The notes under the pieces were generated by a model. It was not told where the DNA came from. It made no database searches and saw nothing but the letters and a program-made list of their open reading frames with translations. From NCBI GenBank assembly GCA_026874595.1, contig CM049316.1, forward strand, positions 46,453,695 through 46,517,694: a DNA stretch of 64,000 nucleotides. The letters are read 5' to 3'. This document shows, in pieces, positions 13,550-26,657 of the stretch. Each line of letters starts with the position of its first letter. Position 1 is the stretch's first letter. A program made the position numbers and the translations under genes. Source of the stretch: Sipunculus nudus (taxonomy: Eukaryota > Annelida > Sipuncula > Golfingiida > Sipunculidae).

Positions 13550-14410
13550 AGTATCACGTGATCTCATTAAGCACTGGACAAAAACGATTGAAGATGGCGC
13601 CACAAGTTTTAAATTCAAGATGGAGGTATCCAAGGTCCATAGTCATACTAAATTTCAGCCCCATCCGTCAATTTGTTTTTTGACTTATAATGCTTTCAGT
13701 ACTGACATGTGGCAATGACGATATAAAACGGCGGATATTAAACGGCACGAAAACAAGAAAAGGACAGAAGATGGCGCCACCTGTCTTCTGCAGAGGGCAA
13801 CACTATCCAAAATTGTCAGTCACCCTGATTTTTTTACCAATCCATGCATCACTTACCGAGATATATATGATTTTGTGTGATTTTCACAATATATGGCAAT
13901 ATTTAAGGTCAAAACCACTCTCATAGGAAAGGTCATGGCCCCATTATAAATATCATTAATCCCATAACCCATATCTATATAAACGCATAATATAATAGAA
14001 ATCTGTCGATTTGTTTTTGACTTATAATCTTTACAGTACTGTCAAGTGGCAAAGATGGAGATATTATTCGGCAAGAAAACAAGAAAAGGATATTAGGTGG
14101 CGCAACCAGTTTCCGATATATGACCATAATATTTAAGATCTTCGGCTAACTTGAGTTTTGGTCCACTATGCATGATTTCTTAAGATATTTAAGAATTTTT
14201 GTGATTTTCCCCCAAAAAATGGACCTATTCAGGGTCAAGGAACCACTCCTAGTAAAGGTCATGACCCAATTAAAATAGGTTTCGTCCTCTCATCTATATC
14301 TATGAACATGTCAAGTTTGGTAAAGATCCGTGAAATATTTATATCTCGCATGAAAGAAATCTCTGCAGCGGTTGCGAAGGCGGCGGCGGCGCGACCGTGC
14401 CTAAACCATA
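13550..14410. repeat. Family-D tandem repeat, about 335-bp units
   Basis: TTGACTTATAAT recurs at about 13679 and 14014. AGATGGCGCCACCTG (13770) and AGGTGGCGCAACCAG (14096) mark the palindrome position. The repeat ends in GGCGGCGGCGGCGCG. Non-coding, with the same general architecture as families A-C but a different sequence. Confidence 0.6.
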
Positions 14411-14945
14411 ACATCCCGACTGTATCTAGGGATACAACAATAAGAAACACGTTCCCTGTTTTAACCTTGTGAATGAGGAGTACAAACATGTAAATATGTG
14501 TTTAAATGGTCTAGTTTTCTTGACGACGTATACAACGTCATGAACGACGTTATGTAGCGTAAGACATACACTTCTGGTAAATTTGTCCAGTTTAACGGTT
14601 TTGTTATTCCTAAAACGTATCAATTTACGTTAAATAACCCTAATTTTTGCTTAATTATACATCTGTTAAGTATAATTATTGTATAATTACTACAATATTT
14701 ATTGTAAATGTTAATTCAAGTTTTTAAAATACCCCCTAAAAACACCGTTACCAGTCTAATGACATATACAATCAGTTCTGTTCATATGTAAATTATATTG
14801 ATGACCCGACATTTTCCAATCTCAGCCCCTATCCGTGTCGCATGCTCTCCCACGGAGGGCCACATTTTGGACCGAGTGACCCGTGACAAAAGGTCATGAT
14901 ATGGATGACCACAATATTCATGCAGTTGCGGCAAATTTTCTAAGT

Positions 14946-14948
<3 letters not shown>
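14411..14948. other. No recognisable feature
   Basis: AT-rich interior of the foldback element. It contains a short GACGTTATGTAG/ACAACGTCATGAACGACG patch but no gene. Confidence 0.4.

Positions 14949-14999
<51 letters not shown>
14949..14999. repeat. (TA)n microsatellite
   Basis: About 25 TA dinucleotides just inside the right arm of the foldback element. Confidence 0.95.
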
Positions 15000-15002
<3 letters not shown>

Positions 15003-15149
15003 TACTAAATAAATTCTTTAGACTAACTTATTTATTAATCCGAGCTGTCAAGGCATACAGGATTCTTCGTCAGGTGGTGAATGGGAACGGGTAGAGAGGT
15101 GTTTTATATAGCAGAGTAATAATGTATGAAGTCCATAATGCAAGAAACA

Positions 15150-16374
15150 TTTTACACTTGAACACAAATATACAAAAATAAACAAAACAACGGTGGCATT
15201 TCAAGATGAACGCAGAAGGAAATTATTTCTTCAGTGGTGAGATAAAAGTTGCGGCTATTTTTTATTACAATAGTGACCGTTATTACAATAGTGGTTGCTC
15301 GACCCGGCCATTATTGTAATAACGTTCACTATTGTAAAAAATTTCGTTATAGGTATAATTAATGACGTGAGAGTGGACTACAACGTTTGGAATACTAAAA
15401 TTCCCCAGCATTTTACTCTTGAAGACAAATAAAAAACAATGGTGGCATTTCAAGATGAATTCTGATGGAAATTATTTCCTCAGTGGTGAAATTAAGGTGG
15501 CGGCTAGTTTTTATCACAATAGTGGCCGTTATTTCAATAGTGGTTGCTCGACCCGGTCACTATTGTAACAACGTTCACAATTGTAATAAATTTCGATATA
15601 GGTATAATTAATGACGTAAGAGTGGATTGTAACATTTGGAAAACTACAATTCTACAGTATTTTACACTTGAACACAAATATAAAACAATGGTGGCATTTC
15701 AAGATGAACCATGAGGGAAATTATTTCTTCAGTGGTGAGATAAAAGCAGTCGCTAGTTTTTATTACAATAGTGACCGTTATTACAATAGCGGCTGCTCGA
15801 CCCGGTCACTATTGTAATAACGTTCACTATTGTAATAAATTTCGTTATTGCTATAATTAATGACGTAAGAGTGGATAACAACGTTTGGAATACTATAATT
15901 CGCCAGCAGTTTACACCAGAACACAAATATAAAACAATGGTGACATTTCAAAATGAACGACGATAGAATTATTTAAAGGTGGCCGTTACTTTTTATTACA
16001 ATAGTGACTGTTGTTACAACAGTGGTTTCTCGACACGGTCACTAATGTAATAAAGTTCACTAGTGTAATAACATATAAAATACAATCTGATGCGTTTTTT
16101 TGGGGGATACTGAGTATGAATTGTGTGAGTTTTTTCGGGAATATCATTTGTTTGGAAGAATCTCGACGAATCTGGGAAAAATTTCCGCCTGCAACATCAA
16201 CCACTATTGTAATAAAAAATTATTACAATAGTGGTTGCATTTGCAACCACTATTGTAATAATTATTACAATAGTAACCGTTATTACAATAGTGGTTGGCA
16301 ATAACTGGCCTTTACCAACCACTATTGTAATAATTATTACAATAGTAAACGTTATTACAATAGTGGTTGCAACA
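15150..16374 (-). repeat. Right inverted arm of the 11.4-kb foldback
   Basis: Four units of about 245 bp, each with the phrase GGTGGCATTTCAAGATGAA or a close variant, an ACGTCATTAATT-type segment in reverse, and paired ATTACAATAGTGACCG modules. They end in a cluster of near-perfect palindromes around 16197-16374. This arm is the inverted counterpart of 5018-5554 plus 7217-7960. Confidence 0.8.
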
Positions 16375-16882
16375 AACCCTGCTGTTAGGTCCAGAGAGGA
16401 AAGACACTTGGCTCTTATTAATGAATCCAAAGTTTCATCAATACCAGGTATATAGTGACCATCGTTAATGGTTTGCGAATTAAGCTTTGTGAAATCGACA
16501 CAGAATCTAAAGGACTGATCTGGTTTTTGAACTAGAACAATTTCAGAACTGTAAGGACTATAGCTTTTTCTAATGATTTTAGCATCAAGCATGTTTTGAA
16601 TATGTTCTTAAACTTCATCAAACAGTTGTGGCGGAATTCTTGTGTGTCTTTCTTGGAAGGGTTTGTCATCATTCAACCGAATTTGATGTTCTGTACTTTA
16701 GATACACTATAATCAACAGAATGAAGGGAGAAGACGTGTTTCCATTTGGTCAAAAGCTGAGCTAATTTCTCGATCTCGTCAGGCTCTAATTTATCACTCA
16801 GTGTCTCTAGCTGAAATTGGGAAAGAAAGTCACCTTGTTCGGTGCCACTGGTGGAAGGACCTTTACCTGTTCTAGCTGACAA
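16375..16882 (-). pseudogene. Reverse transcriptase N-terminal part (Gypsy type)
   Basis: From 16882 downward: a connecting segment with LLTKWKHVFSLH, then after a frame break RKSYSPYSSEIVLVQKPD and FRFCVDFTKLN, which are the fingers-domain motifs of Gypsy reverse transcriptases, and SLDLTAGF. The frame then runs into the foldback arm. The remaining palm motifs are at 5017-4700. Confidence 0.85.
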
Positions 16883-17183
16883 ACCATATATTTGGCTGGG
16901 ATAGTCACAGGATGTTCTAAGAGATTTAGCACCTGAAAATCAACACGCTGGACAATACCGCCATCAAGTGTTCACAGTACCAGTTGCAGTAAAAGACCTT
17001 TTGGCAAAGCACGAGCTGGTAAATCTGTAGCCATAACATTTAGTTTACCTCGGTATTTTACTCTGCAGAAACATGTTTGACTTTCTCACAACGTGCTGGG
17101 ATACTCACCGGCTTTGTGATTCGAGGTCTTAACAATGATTCCTTGATTTTAGTTAGACGACTTACCGTCTGAAATGCCAATTT

Positions 17184-17515
17184 TCAGGAACTAGCTATGT
17201 GGAACTGTTGGATAAAGCGATTATTTTGCTTTTGTAACCCCTCCATCAATATGGCAAGTACGTTTTTCCCCAACACCATTGCAACCCCTGCATTATATCT
17301 TGTGTTTTGTACATTATGCACAGGTGCAGATACTACGAGGTCATGTTGGGGAAAAAATGCCCAATCAAGACAGACATAGCCAAGATATTCTAAAATTTTA
17401 CCACCTGCAATTTCTATTTGCAATAGTTCCTGCAATTGTCTGATCTCAAGATTGTTCAGATGGTTTGGAACAAAAGCTTCAGAGATAGTAGTGATTTGAG
17501 ACCCTGTGTCTAATT
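17184..17515 (-). pseudogene. Retroelement aspartic protease fragment
   Basis: The active-site motif DTGSQITTIS is encoded at 17510 downward, with DTGS at 17499-17510. A stop codon lies two codons before it. The frame continues through LQIEIAGGKILEYLGYV, in keeping with the flap and second half of Gypsy proteases that process Gag-Pol. Inactive because of the upstream stop and later breaks. Confidence 0.75.
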
Positions 17516-17632
17516 AAGCAGATCAGGCAGTCTGGTTAACTAATATGTCGGCCTCATTTGTTTGTCCAACCATCTTAGCTGTCTGTGACTTCAAATGGTT
17601 CCTACTGCCACCCGAACGATTATTTTTCTTGC

Positions 17633-17920
17633 CTAACGCCCGTCCCTTCGCGCTTGGTTGCCCGCGCTTAAAGATCCCCTATCTGGACAACAATATGCTT
17701 TATGTCCAAGCTGACCACAACAAAAACAACGGACGGGTCTTTCATCCCAAGAAGGGTTCGATCTGTTTTGCAGCCTATCATTTATACTTTTTAGGAGTTT
17801 ACTTGTTTCATCCTCCTGTGAAACACTATGTTGTGCCCTGACCCAAGAAGATGCCATTTTAAATTCATGTTCATTAGCCCGAACTGCAGTGAACAGTTGC
17901 TCATATGACTCCAGTGTCAA
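17633..17920 (-). pseudogene. Gag C-terminal part with CCHC zinc knuckle (retrotransposon)
   Basis: A 95-codon open frame ends in a basic region with CFCCGQLGHKAYCC. This fits the CX2CX4HX4C nucleocapsid zinc knuckle that binds the element's RNA in Gag. Upstream residues (SYEQLFTAVRANEHEFKMAS) look like the end of capsid. Part of the decayed Gypsy element. Confidence 0.85.
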
Positions 17921-18560
17921 AAATCTGACGAGTCGATTCTCTAAGCCGGGGGTTGAACAGCCCAGTCCTAAATTTTGGACCTTAGCGTACTAGTAGACAC
18001 AACACACGCTGTATGTTTCTGTGCCATATTGTTGACCATGCTTTCAAGTCGACAACCCCAACCCGCAACGGATTCTTGGTTACCCTGTTTGGCAGAAAAG
18101 AAAACTCTCCTCGGGTGACAAAATACCCCAAAACACTGAATCAAACTTATTCAAGATTGTATTTACATCAACACCCTCCCCTAAGTGTAACAGGGTATCG
18201 GAAGCCACGTTCCCCTGAGACCTCCGTATTGTCAGTAAGATTCACCCTTGAGGGAGACCTCCTTTTAAGAGACCTCCTATTTCGTACCTCCACTTTAAAT
18301 AATTCACTTCCCTTTTTCCCTCAGTGCCTGAAAACAAGGGAATTCTTGGAGAGGGGACAAAATTAAACACACCAGCATTTGACTCATTTGATTGGGTAAA
18401 GTGACTTTTCTTACTTCTAGCGCCGCCTATGGCAGATGTTAGTTTAGATTGATTCTCTGGCGACAAAGTTAGTACACGTTCTTATAACTCATCAATCTCG
18501 TCAGGATTTCAGTCTCGTCAACGTCTGATTTTAGTTTCTCTGATGTTTTTGACATGATGG

Positions 18561-19659
18561 ATGGAAGAAGTAAACGGAATGATCAATGAGAGAAATTAAA
18601 AGACAGAGGAAACGGATAAACGACAAGGCAATCTAGACCCGCCAGTGAACTGCAAAAAAGTGACTCTGGAGGGAACTTTGAAACGTTTCTTGTACTAACA
18701 ATACAGCGAAACACTGTTTAACGTTTTCAGCTAGCAGGTACATTCAGTACCGGGGTACATTCAATAACTGGCAATCGTATAATACATTTCTGGTAAACAA
18801 TACTCACAAATACTGCAAAGCAACACCAAGTCCATTCAAAAAGTTCAAATATATATTATCCATATGTTCTTGTGTATATCCAGTGCACAGAGTCCCGGGA
18901 ATTATATACATTATTTACACTCTGGCCAGAAGCGCGCGCATCCAATGAGGTCCACGTGGACTGGGTCCTAGACAGTACGCAAAACCTGGTTCACGGTTCA
19001 GCGAATTCCTCAGAAACCAGGCTTGGACGTAGGCCTGCGGAAACTCACGGTGGCCAGGGCTTTTCCCTCACACAGTCGAACTGTTAAGAACCACAGACCC
19101 AGTGTATTTACTGGATAACAATAGTTTTAATATGTAAAGTGGTTCCTTTAGGACGAGGACGAAGACTGTAGTGTTCATACTAACATGAACAGCCGGTTCG
19201 CTGATGACGCTGATGTTATCTGTTGAGAAGTATTTCCCCTCAAGCTAGGAATGGACACACCACTGTCTGTTATTTACATAAACGTCTGCATAAAGACGTC
19301 ACTGGCATGGCAATTAGAACGAGAGACAGAAAGCGAAACCGGCTCCAGTTTTTCGGAAATACATTATTTGTAACATGTTTGTTCAAATGTCTATACTAAT
19401 TTATATAAATAATGCTATATTCACATCCTGCAGGCTGCGCCAATTGTCGTAGGCTAAATAGTTTCGGGCACACACATACAGCATTATTTTACGAAAAACA
19501 TAATTCGTTGAAAGAACGTGGTTTTAATCGTAATCATTTATAAGTGTCCTTTACAAAGTTTGCCAGTACCTGTGGTTGGTGCTCTCTCACGATCCCTGAC
19601 TGTCTGAACACCTAAACTCGGGAAAACGAATCATGAAACTGAACTGAAAACGAGGCACC
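18561..19659. other. Retroelement leader or flanking sequence, no gene
   Basis: No coding sequence was recognised. It probably includes the untranslated leader and perhaps LTR of the minus-strand Gypsy element, but paired LTRs could not be matched by eye. Confidence 0.3.
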
Positions 19660-19664
19660 AACTG

Positions 19665-19695
<31 letters not shown>

Positions 19696-19840
19696 GATGT
19701 ATGAATAGCCATGCTGGTTCATTGTTTTATAGATGGAAAGAGTATACATAGAAAACGGGTTCACTGCCAGTGGGATTCGAACCCACGATCTTCCGATTTC
19801 CGGTGCGGCTGCCTTAGACCTCTTGGCCATGTCAGATCCC
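19660..19840 (-). mobile_element. tRNA-derived SINE
   Basis: On the minus strand there is an A-box-like TGGCCAAGAGG (19829-19819) and a perfect B box GGTTCGAATCC (19783-19773), 35 bases apart. A T-arm stem GTGGG/CCCAC is present. The acceptor stem does not pair, so it is not an intact tRNA. A 70-base unrelated body and a (TA)n(TG)n tail at 19661-19698 follow. This is the usual SINE layout with an internal RNA polymerase III promoter. Confidence 0.7.
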
Positions 19841-21409
19841 CAACCCCTCTGTGTATTTGTACACTCCCTGCTGCATGCAAAAGTCGCCGTGTCGACACGT
19901 GAAGTGGGTGAGACTATGACGTCACTACCGTGACGTCACTTTCGCTGGTTCCTATAAAAGTGTACAAATATATATATATACAATGGAATGGTTCCAGCCA
20001 AGAAATTTGAATAATTCTTCCAGGTTTCACGCACAATGATATGCACATTTTTGGTCGCTCTCTTTTTGAAAACCAAATATCATAAATGAATTGATCCGGT
20101 GGTATCACTGTTTTATAGGCAGTCGAGTGGCATCATCTGTAGGCCATAGCTTAGACTAATACAAGTTTCCCTGAAATCAATTGCACACTGGTCAGTGGCG
20201 CCATCTATTCAACATAATCTATACAAGTTTGTTTCTATTAAATGACACGTCAAAATGCCAACAAAGGACCAATTACTAGTATTCTCCCAGTCTGGCAACT
20301 AATTTTTGTAGCGGTCCCGGCCTTATCTAGCCGGATGTTAGGCGGGTTCGTTATTCGGAGGGGGGGGGGGAGGGGATATGACGACTCGTTTGAAAGACAA
20401 GAACATCTAAAAGTCGGTTTTAAATTATTCTTGATAGTTTACAAATAACATATAATAAAAGTAAGCTGGACCCATAAGGTGGAAACTTGGTCACACGCTG
20501 ATTCCCGTGGTTCTATGGTTAGCGGCCATGATTAGCGAAAAGTGAAACTAACGTTAAGTCCTGTTTCGCACGGGGTCGTGCCTGGCAATCTGTTTTCTCA
20601 CTCACTGAGGTGTCCCCTAAAATTACTAGCCGGTTCCAAAGTCCTCTCTTTCGGCTTAATGTTTTCCATTATCCCTCTGTCCGTCTTACTTTCACCTCTT
20701 TACTTCTTTTTTCGCTCCAGCAACACCCAATATTCGGATACCTTTCTTCCAAAGCCCTATTCGACGGACCAATAAGCCCAGGCGGATATGCCACACTACT
20801 ATATGCTGGGCACTGGGCTTAACCTTTTGCATGCGTGCTGCATCTGATGTGTTCTCGCGTCTTAATTTCAGAGTTGTCGCGTAAACTATGCATTTTTGAT
20901 GCAGGTTTTGAGACTTAATCGTATTTCCGTAGGCTGTTTTCACTGTCTTCAATTATAATTCTGTCCCAGATTGTGCTGTCTGTTAAATCACCAAACTCGC
21001 ATGATTCAGACAATAGTGGCCGTATACATGTCGTTTCTCTTGACTTTTGATGACGATTGTTAAAGCGATACCGCTCATAGATAACATTTGTTTAAACTGT
21101 ACAGTATTTCTCAAATAACTCAAGGACTACATCTATGTCGTTCTGCCTATGTACACCATCAAAGGGAAGATCAAACAGATCCTTCTAGATCTCGTAACCG
21201 CCTTGGCGTCGCAAAGTAAATTAATGTATATTTATTTCATAATTATCTGAAGTATCGTAAATCACCACCTATGATAACAGCTGCATTGTAATAAGTGAAA
21301 TAAATTTAACACAAGTGTCGTGAATAAAATATATATACCGGTGTTGGACCAGGCCTTTATTAATGCTTCTGTTGAAACAGACCAGTATCGAAAAGTATAG
21401 ATAGGTGTT

Positions 21410-21413
<4 letters not shown>
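19841..21413. other. No recognisable gene; upstream region of the channel gene
   Basis: Short frames only, without family signatures. A G-rich tract lies at about 20360-20375. Any promoter and untranslated first exon of the channel gene would lie here, but nothing could be assigned. Confidence 0.35.

Positions 21414-21455
<42 letters not shown>
21414..21455. repeat. (GA)n microsatellite
   Basis: About 20 GA dinucleotides, roughly 190 bases upstream of the channel gene start codon. It may fall in the promoter or 5' untranslated region. Confidence 0.9.
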
Positions 21456-21458
<3 letters not shown>

Positions 21459-21648
21459 GAGAAGGATGGTAGGTAGATTGGGCAATGTGAAACCCTGCAG
21501 AGTTGATTATAGATATTGTTAAGACTAGTCAGATTTGTTCTGTTTTTGCCAATGCTACCAAGGCATTGTGAGGTGAGAGGTTTTAGTGAGAGGTTACATT
21601 GTCATTCCAGAGAAAAACAAGGAAAAGCGATTTCTTTTTTGGGTGATC

Positions 21649-21748
21649 ATGTCGGGGCCTGGGTCAGAAATGAACTCGCGTATGTTATGGCACGACTTCC
21701 AGGAGTATACATCAGCACACGGAGTACGCAGCTTTGGGAAAGCCAGAG
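21649..21748 (+). CDS. Channel exon 1: cytosolic N terminus with HG gating motif
   Basis: Begins at the first ATG after an in-frame TGA at 21574 and ends at donor GTAAAG. It encodes MSGPGSEMNSRMLWHDF and then TSAHGVRSFGKAR. The His-Gly pair before TM1 is the conserved gating motif of the family. It ends with one base of a codon, which matches the start of exon 2. Confidence 0.85.
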
Positions 21749-24502
21749 GTAAAGTGTGGTCTGTCTATCACCTCAGTACACAATATGACACCATTTATTG
21801 ACTGAAAGTCATCTGAGCTATAGCGATCACTCTTCGTTCGTCCGGCTGTCCGGCCTTCCGGCCGATAACAGGGCTTACATTGTAACAACTGGACCTCAAA
21901 TCTTCTAGCTTGACACAAAGGGAGGTCCATGAAAAGTCTCTGTGAAATAAGGTCTCTGTTACCCATATCCTGGGAGCTATGGGGCTCGTAGGTACCCCTC
22001 AGAATAATTAAAAATTTGATACAATAGCTCAAGTATCTAAACAACTAATGCATTGATCACCATGATTAATTTGCATGATTATTGATCATGGGTAGTCCAT
22101 CAGTTGCCGCAAACTGGTGGCGCCACCTACACGTTTCCAAATTTACGATTTTGTTTCTATTTTTGAGACCTTCAAAAAGCTGTCATTACAATTCGTAACC
22201 GCTGGACCTGGAATCTTCTTACTTGACTTCAAGGGAGGTCCATGAAACGTCTTCATGAAAATGTGAAATAAGGTCTTCGTTAACGATATCCTCCGAGCTA
22301 TGGGGCTCGTAAGTACTACACAGAATAATTAAAATGTGATACAAAAGCTCCAGTATATGAATAAACAATGTATTGATTGCCATGATTCTTTCATGCATAT
22401 TGATCATGGAGAGTTTCATCAGTTCCTATATAGACTGGTGGCGCCACCTGTATGTTTTCGTATGTGTACACATTTTTTTCTTTACCTTTAAGACTTTCAA
22501 CTGAAGTGGACTTTCGTTAACAATGCACAAATTGTAACCGTATGATCAACATCTACGACCTTCACACCAGGGAAGTCAATTAAAAATCTCCTCGGAAACC
22601 TGAAATTAGGTATCTGTTACTTTAATCCTTCAAGCCATGGGGCTTGTATACTAGTATACCTCAAAGAATAATTTAAAATTTGATACAAAAGCTCCAGTAT
22701 GTGAACAATTTATCCATTGATTGTTATGATTCTTTGCATGCGTATTGATCATGGAGTGTTTCATCACCTCCTGCACACTGGTCATGCTACCTGTAATTTT
22801 CGAATTTTTAAGCATTTTTTTCTCTATTGTTGGGAAATTCAAATAAAGATTTGTCTGTAAACAGGGCAAAAATCATCACTGTTTGACCAAGAATCTTCCT
22901 ACTTATCACCTTAAGAGGTCCATTAAATGTCTTCATGGTAATCTTAAATTAAGTCTCTGTTACCCATTTCCTCCGAGCTATCAGGGTCGTCAGTAACCCC
23001 CCCCCCCCCCCCCCCATGAATGATTAAAATGTGATACAAAACTCCTAAGAAACCCTTGGATCGTTCTTTCCGAAAACGGCATAGTTGTTCCCTGAGTTGA
23101 AATTGTGTGTAACGAAGCGTAGCGTTTGCATAGCGTTAATCTGTGATTTGCCATCTGTTCTTCTTAGTTGGTTTTTCAATGTATTGGGTTAAAATTGTGC
23201 ATGTTCATAGATCTTGGACTCCTCCATCTTGTACTTAAGACTGGTGGTGCCATCTGCAATCGTTTTCCCGTGGCATCAAACTGTACATATATATGCTTTG
23301 GGTGAAAGTTGCTCATAGTAGTGGTTCAAGGTATTGGTCTGAAATTTGGCATGTCAATTTGTCTTGGAGAGTTTTCTCTTAAACCAGACAGGGGGCGCGA
23401 GGTGTTTTCATTAATTTAAACATATGCCCTTTTCTCAGAGTTTTAGTGGACTTAATTAAGATATGGTGTGACATACTGCTCAATCCATCCCTCGCTTCAC
23501 CCGTACACTTTGACTTCGGCGGATACACATCGTCTGTCGACTATCTGTATTCTAGTTTAAAATGTGTTTCATAAACTCCAGTATCTAAATAACTAATGCA
23601 CTGATGGCCATGATACTTTGCATGCATATTGATCATGGAGTGTTCCGTAAGTTTCTGTCCACTTGTGGCCAACATGTATTTTTTTCAATTTTTAGGCATT
23701 TTTGCTCCATTAATGAGACCTTCCAATAAAGTTGTCATCTGTTACCACGGCACAAACCGTAACCGCTGGACATGGAATCTTCTAACTTGACATTCAGGGA
23801 GACTAATAAGAAATCTCCTTGGAAACCTGAAATAAGGTCTCTGTTACGTGTATTCTTTCACCTAGAGGGCTCGTAAGTACACCCAAGAATACTTAAAATT
23901 TGATACAAAAGCTCCAGTATCTGAATAACTAATGTTCCGATAGCCATGATTCTTTTGATAAATAATGATCATGGAGTGTTTCATCAGTTCCTGCAGACTG
24001 TGGGCACTACCTGTATTTTTCAATTTTTTACGCATTTTTTTCCTTTTTATGAGACCTTCAAAATAAGTTATCATCTGTCTAAAAGCCCACTGTAACCACT
24101 GTCTTTGCAGTCTTGCAGTCATTTTGCTCATTGTTCAACATTCCTTGAATTCAGCTGAGCGTCATGGCCAATGGGTCACTAGTAGAGTGTAACAAGCAAG
24201 CCTCATCCGGCAACACGAACACGTCATTCACATTTACTGTCTGTGGGTTCGATTGTATGATAAACTTTTTAAGAAATAGAAGGATAGATTTGATAGGTGC
24301 AAAGGAAAGCCCTTTTTCAGATATACATAAACGATATATATCGCCTTGCGCCTCCATATTCATCTCATTTTCAAAATACATAAAGTATGTATCTTCTTTT
24401 CTGCCATACTTGGACGTTACCATTGTGTCCCTTTTTAAGATCAATAAATACTTAGATGTATATATACCTGTTGAATACAAACTGAATAATGTGAATGTAT
24501 AA

Positions 24503-24545
<43 letters not shown>

Positions 24546-26223
24546 AGGGGTATATGTGTGTTTGTATTTGTCCTTCTTAAAGGAACCGTGAAGAGATTGT
24601 TTTGGACCTTGATCGCGCTGGGGAGCGTGGGAGTGCTTGCCTACAACCTCACTCGGGTGTTTGAGGTGTACTTCCGGCGTGAGGTCGTTGCAAATGTACA
24701 TATTCAGACCGATAGAGAGGCTGTTTTCCCGGCGGTTACTGTCTGTAATATGAGCCCCGTCAAACAGTCCGCCATAAAAAAAAGTCCTGCTCTGAAGTCA
24801 TTCCTAGAATCTAAGAAACGGAGGAAAAGAAACATTCACCACAGCCGAACGAAAAGAAGCTACCCTGGTAATGTACCATATTTGTTTTATATACATCTAA
24901 TAGTCTTTAAGTGAATATACATTTACTTCCATTTACACACACATTTATACATACATAACTACATATATACATTAATATATTATGATTATGTGTAAAGCAA
25001 GTAAACTTAGTTAACTTGCATGTAATATATTAATAAATTCAAAGGACAATTTGAGCATCTAATTACTTAATATTACGGATATGCCCCTTCAAGGGCGCAT
25101 CCTTTTTAGGTCTACAAAAAAAAAACCGGGGAAATAGAAGAATACACGCTAAATTACAAAACGCCACACCGGAACTTCAGAATACACCATCACAACCGAA
25201 ATATTCAATAATTCCAACACCATTGGAGGGAGATACATTGGAAGGAAATTTAGCCAATACCTCCGTTTTACATTGGAGCACTTCATGGTTGTTTCATGTC
25301 ACAAATCTTCGGGATTTTTTTTTTAATTTACAAACGTTTGGGAATTTTCTTCTCTATTTTTGTCACATAGATTTGTAAATATATAGCGCATGTCCATGCG
25401 GGTAATTAGGCCAATAGGGAATGATTTGTAGAAATTATGGACTTGAATATAATGTATTTACATGTAATCAATATATATATGGAAATAGTCACATGCATTA
25501 AATTTGAATATTGATGCATAAAAGACACCGAGAACTGTGAGGAAAAATTATAAATATTGTATAAACTGTATTCCCTTATTAAAAGAGAGATAAACACAGA
25601 GTATCACAAATGAAGGATTCTATATAATACCCTTCCAGACAACCTCTGCTGAGCAGGGATCCCTTATGTAACATAAGTTTAAAAGAATCATTGGGCAAAT
25701 TGGAATATTATTTGTCAAAACGATTTCTACAATTATTTTGGACTCTTGGCTCAAAATATTATGGTTCAATAATATCTTATGCTATTCAAAGCTTTTCATT
25801 CAGACAGTAGAACTGGAATTATTTTACCATATCAACCATCAAACAGGCAACAAAACGTACAAAACCATAACTTTCTTATAGCATCCACACAAAAATTACT
25901 TCCTTCTGGAACATACTTGGATAACTTTGTTAAACACTTTCCGAAGATTTTTAACGAGGGCTAGGCGAGTGTTAGTGAATGAGCTGAGTATGAACAAACA
26001 CCATTACAGTTCAGACATGCACCACGGAATCAACTGAGCCCACGACCCAAGTGTGTTTCACCCTGTACGACAAGACCCAGGTGTTTGACTACGACACAGC
26101 ACTTAAAAAGTGTCAGGAAATCGGCATGACACTCGCACAGATGGACCAGCAGGCAATGGTCACGTGGCAGAACGACAGCGGAACTCTTGCAGCATCCAGG
26201 TAACAATTATGTACTACATGGAC

Positions 26224-26279
<56 letters not shown>

Positions 26280-26600
26280 TGTGTGAACAAATATAGTCCA
26301 TGGAACTTAATAAATATATTTGTGTGAAAAAAATCAGTACATGGACGTTAATTTATATGTGGGAATGAATTTAGTCCATGTACGTTAATATATAAGCGTA
26401 CTCTAATTCAGTAAATGTACCTTTATATACATATGTTTTAACAAATTCAGTCCATGGAGATTAAAATATATGTGTGAACACATTGAGTACACGGAGATTA
26501 ATATATGATATTGAACAATTCAGTACACGCGTATATGCGGGTGTACAAATTCAGATCCGTTAATATGGATTGAGTAACAAATAAACTGCGTGGACGTCAG

Positions 26601-26657
<57 letters not shown>

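Larger units (their letters stand above)
5018..16374. mobile_element. 11.4-kb foldback element inserted in the Gypsy RT
   Basis: The two ends are inverted copies of each other. The left end begins TTCCAACC and the right end finishes GGTTGCAACA. Reverse-complementing the right end aligns it with the left for several hundred bases, including the shared string GCAGGCGGAAATTTTTCCCA. The flanks carry AACCCTG at 5011-5017 and at 16375-16381, a candidate 7-bp target duplication. The flanking DNA is the two halves of one Gypsy reverse transcriptase. No transposase-like protein is visible inside, so it looks non-autonomous. It contains further nested repeats (families A, B, D, E). Confidence 0.8.
16375..18560 (-). 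mobile_element. Ty3/Gypsy retrotransposon, 5' half (gag to RT), decayed
   Basis: On the minus strand this contains a start MSKTSEKLKSDVDE at about 18556 and a Gag-like block (18466-18242) with PRIPLFSGTE and YLKWRYEI. A zinc knuckle, a protease with DTGS, a linker region and the N-terminal part of reverse transcriptase follow. Stops and frame changes separate the blocks (for example after SYKNVY, and just before the protease motif), so it is a dead copy. The RT breaks off at the codons for LDLTAGF at 16375-16390, where the foldback begins. LTRs were not confidently located; a GGCGCAGCCTGCAGG string (minus strand, near 19440) could be a primer-binding site. Confidence 0.85.

Noticed and set aside
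19733-19933. Overlapping plus-strand open frames over the SINE
   Set aside because: They read across the tRNA-like head (A and B boxes on the minus strand), a common source of spurious predicted proteins.
20542-20952. Open frames of 70-86 codons upstream of the channel gene
   Set aside because: Overlapping on both strands, no family motif and no splice context.
24151-24502. Frames of about 110 codons on both strands in channel intron 1
   Set aside because: Overlapping complementary frames at the edge of the family-A element, lacking any motif. Exon 1 joins exon 2 in phase without them.
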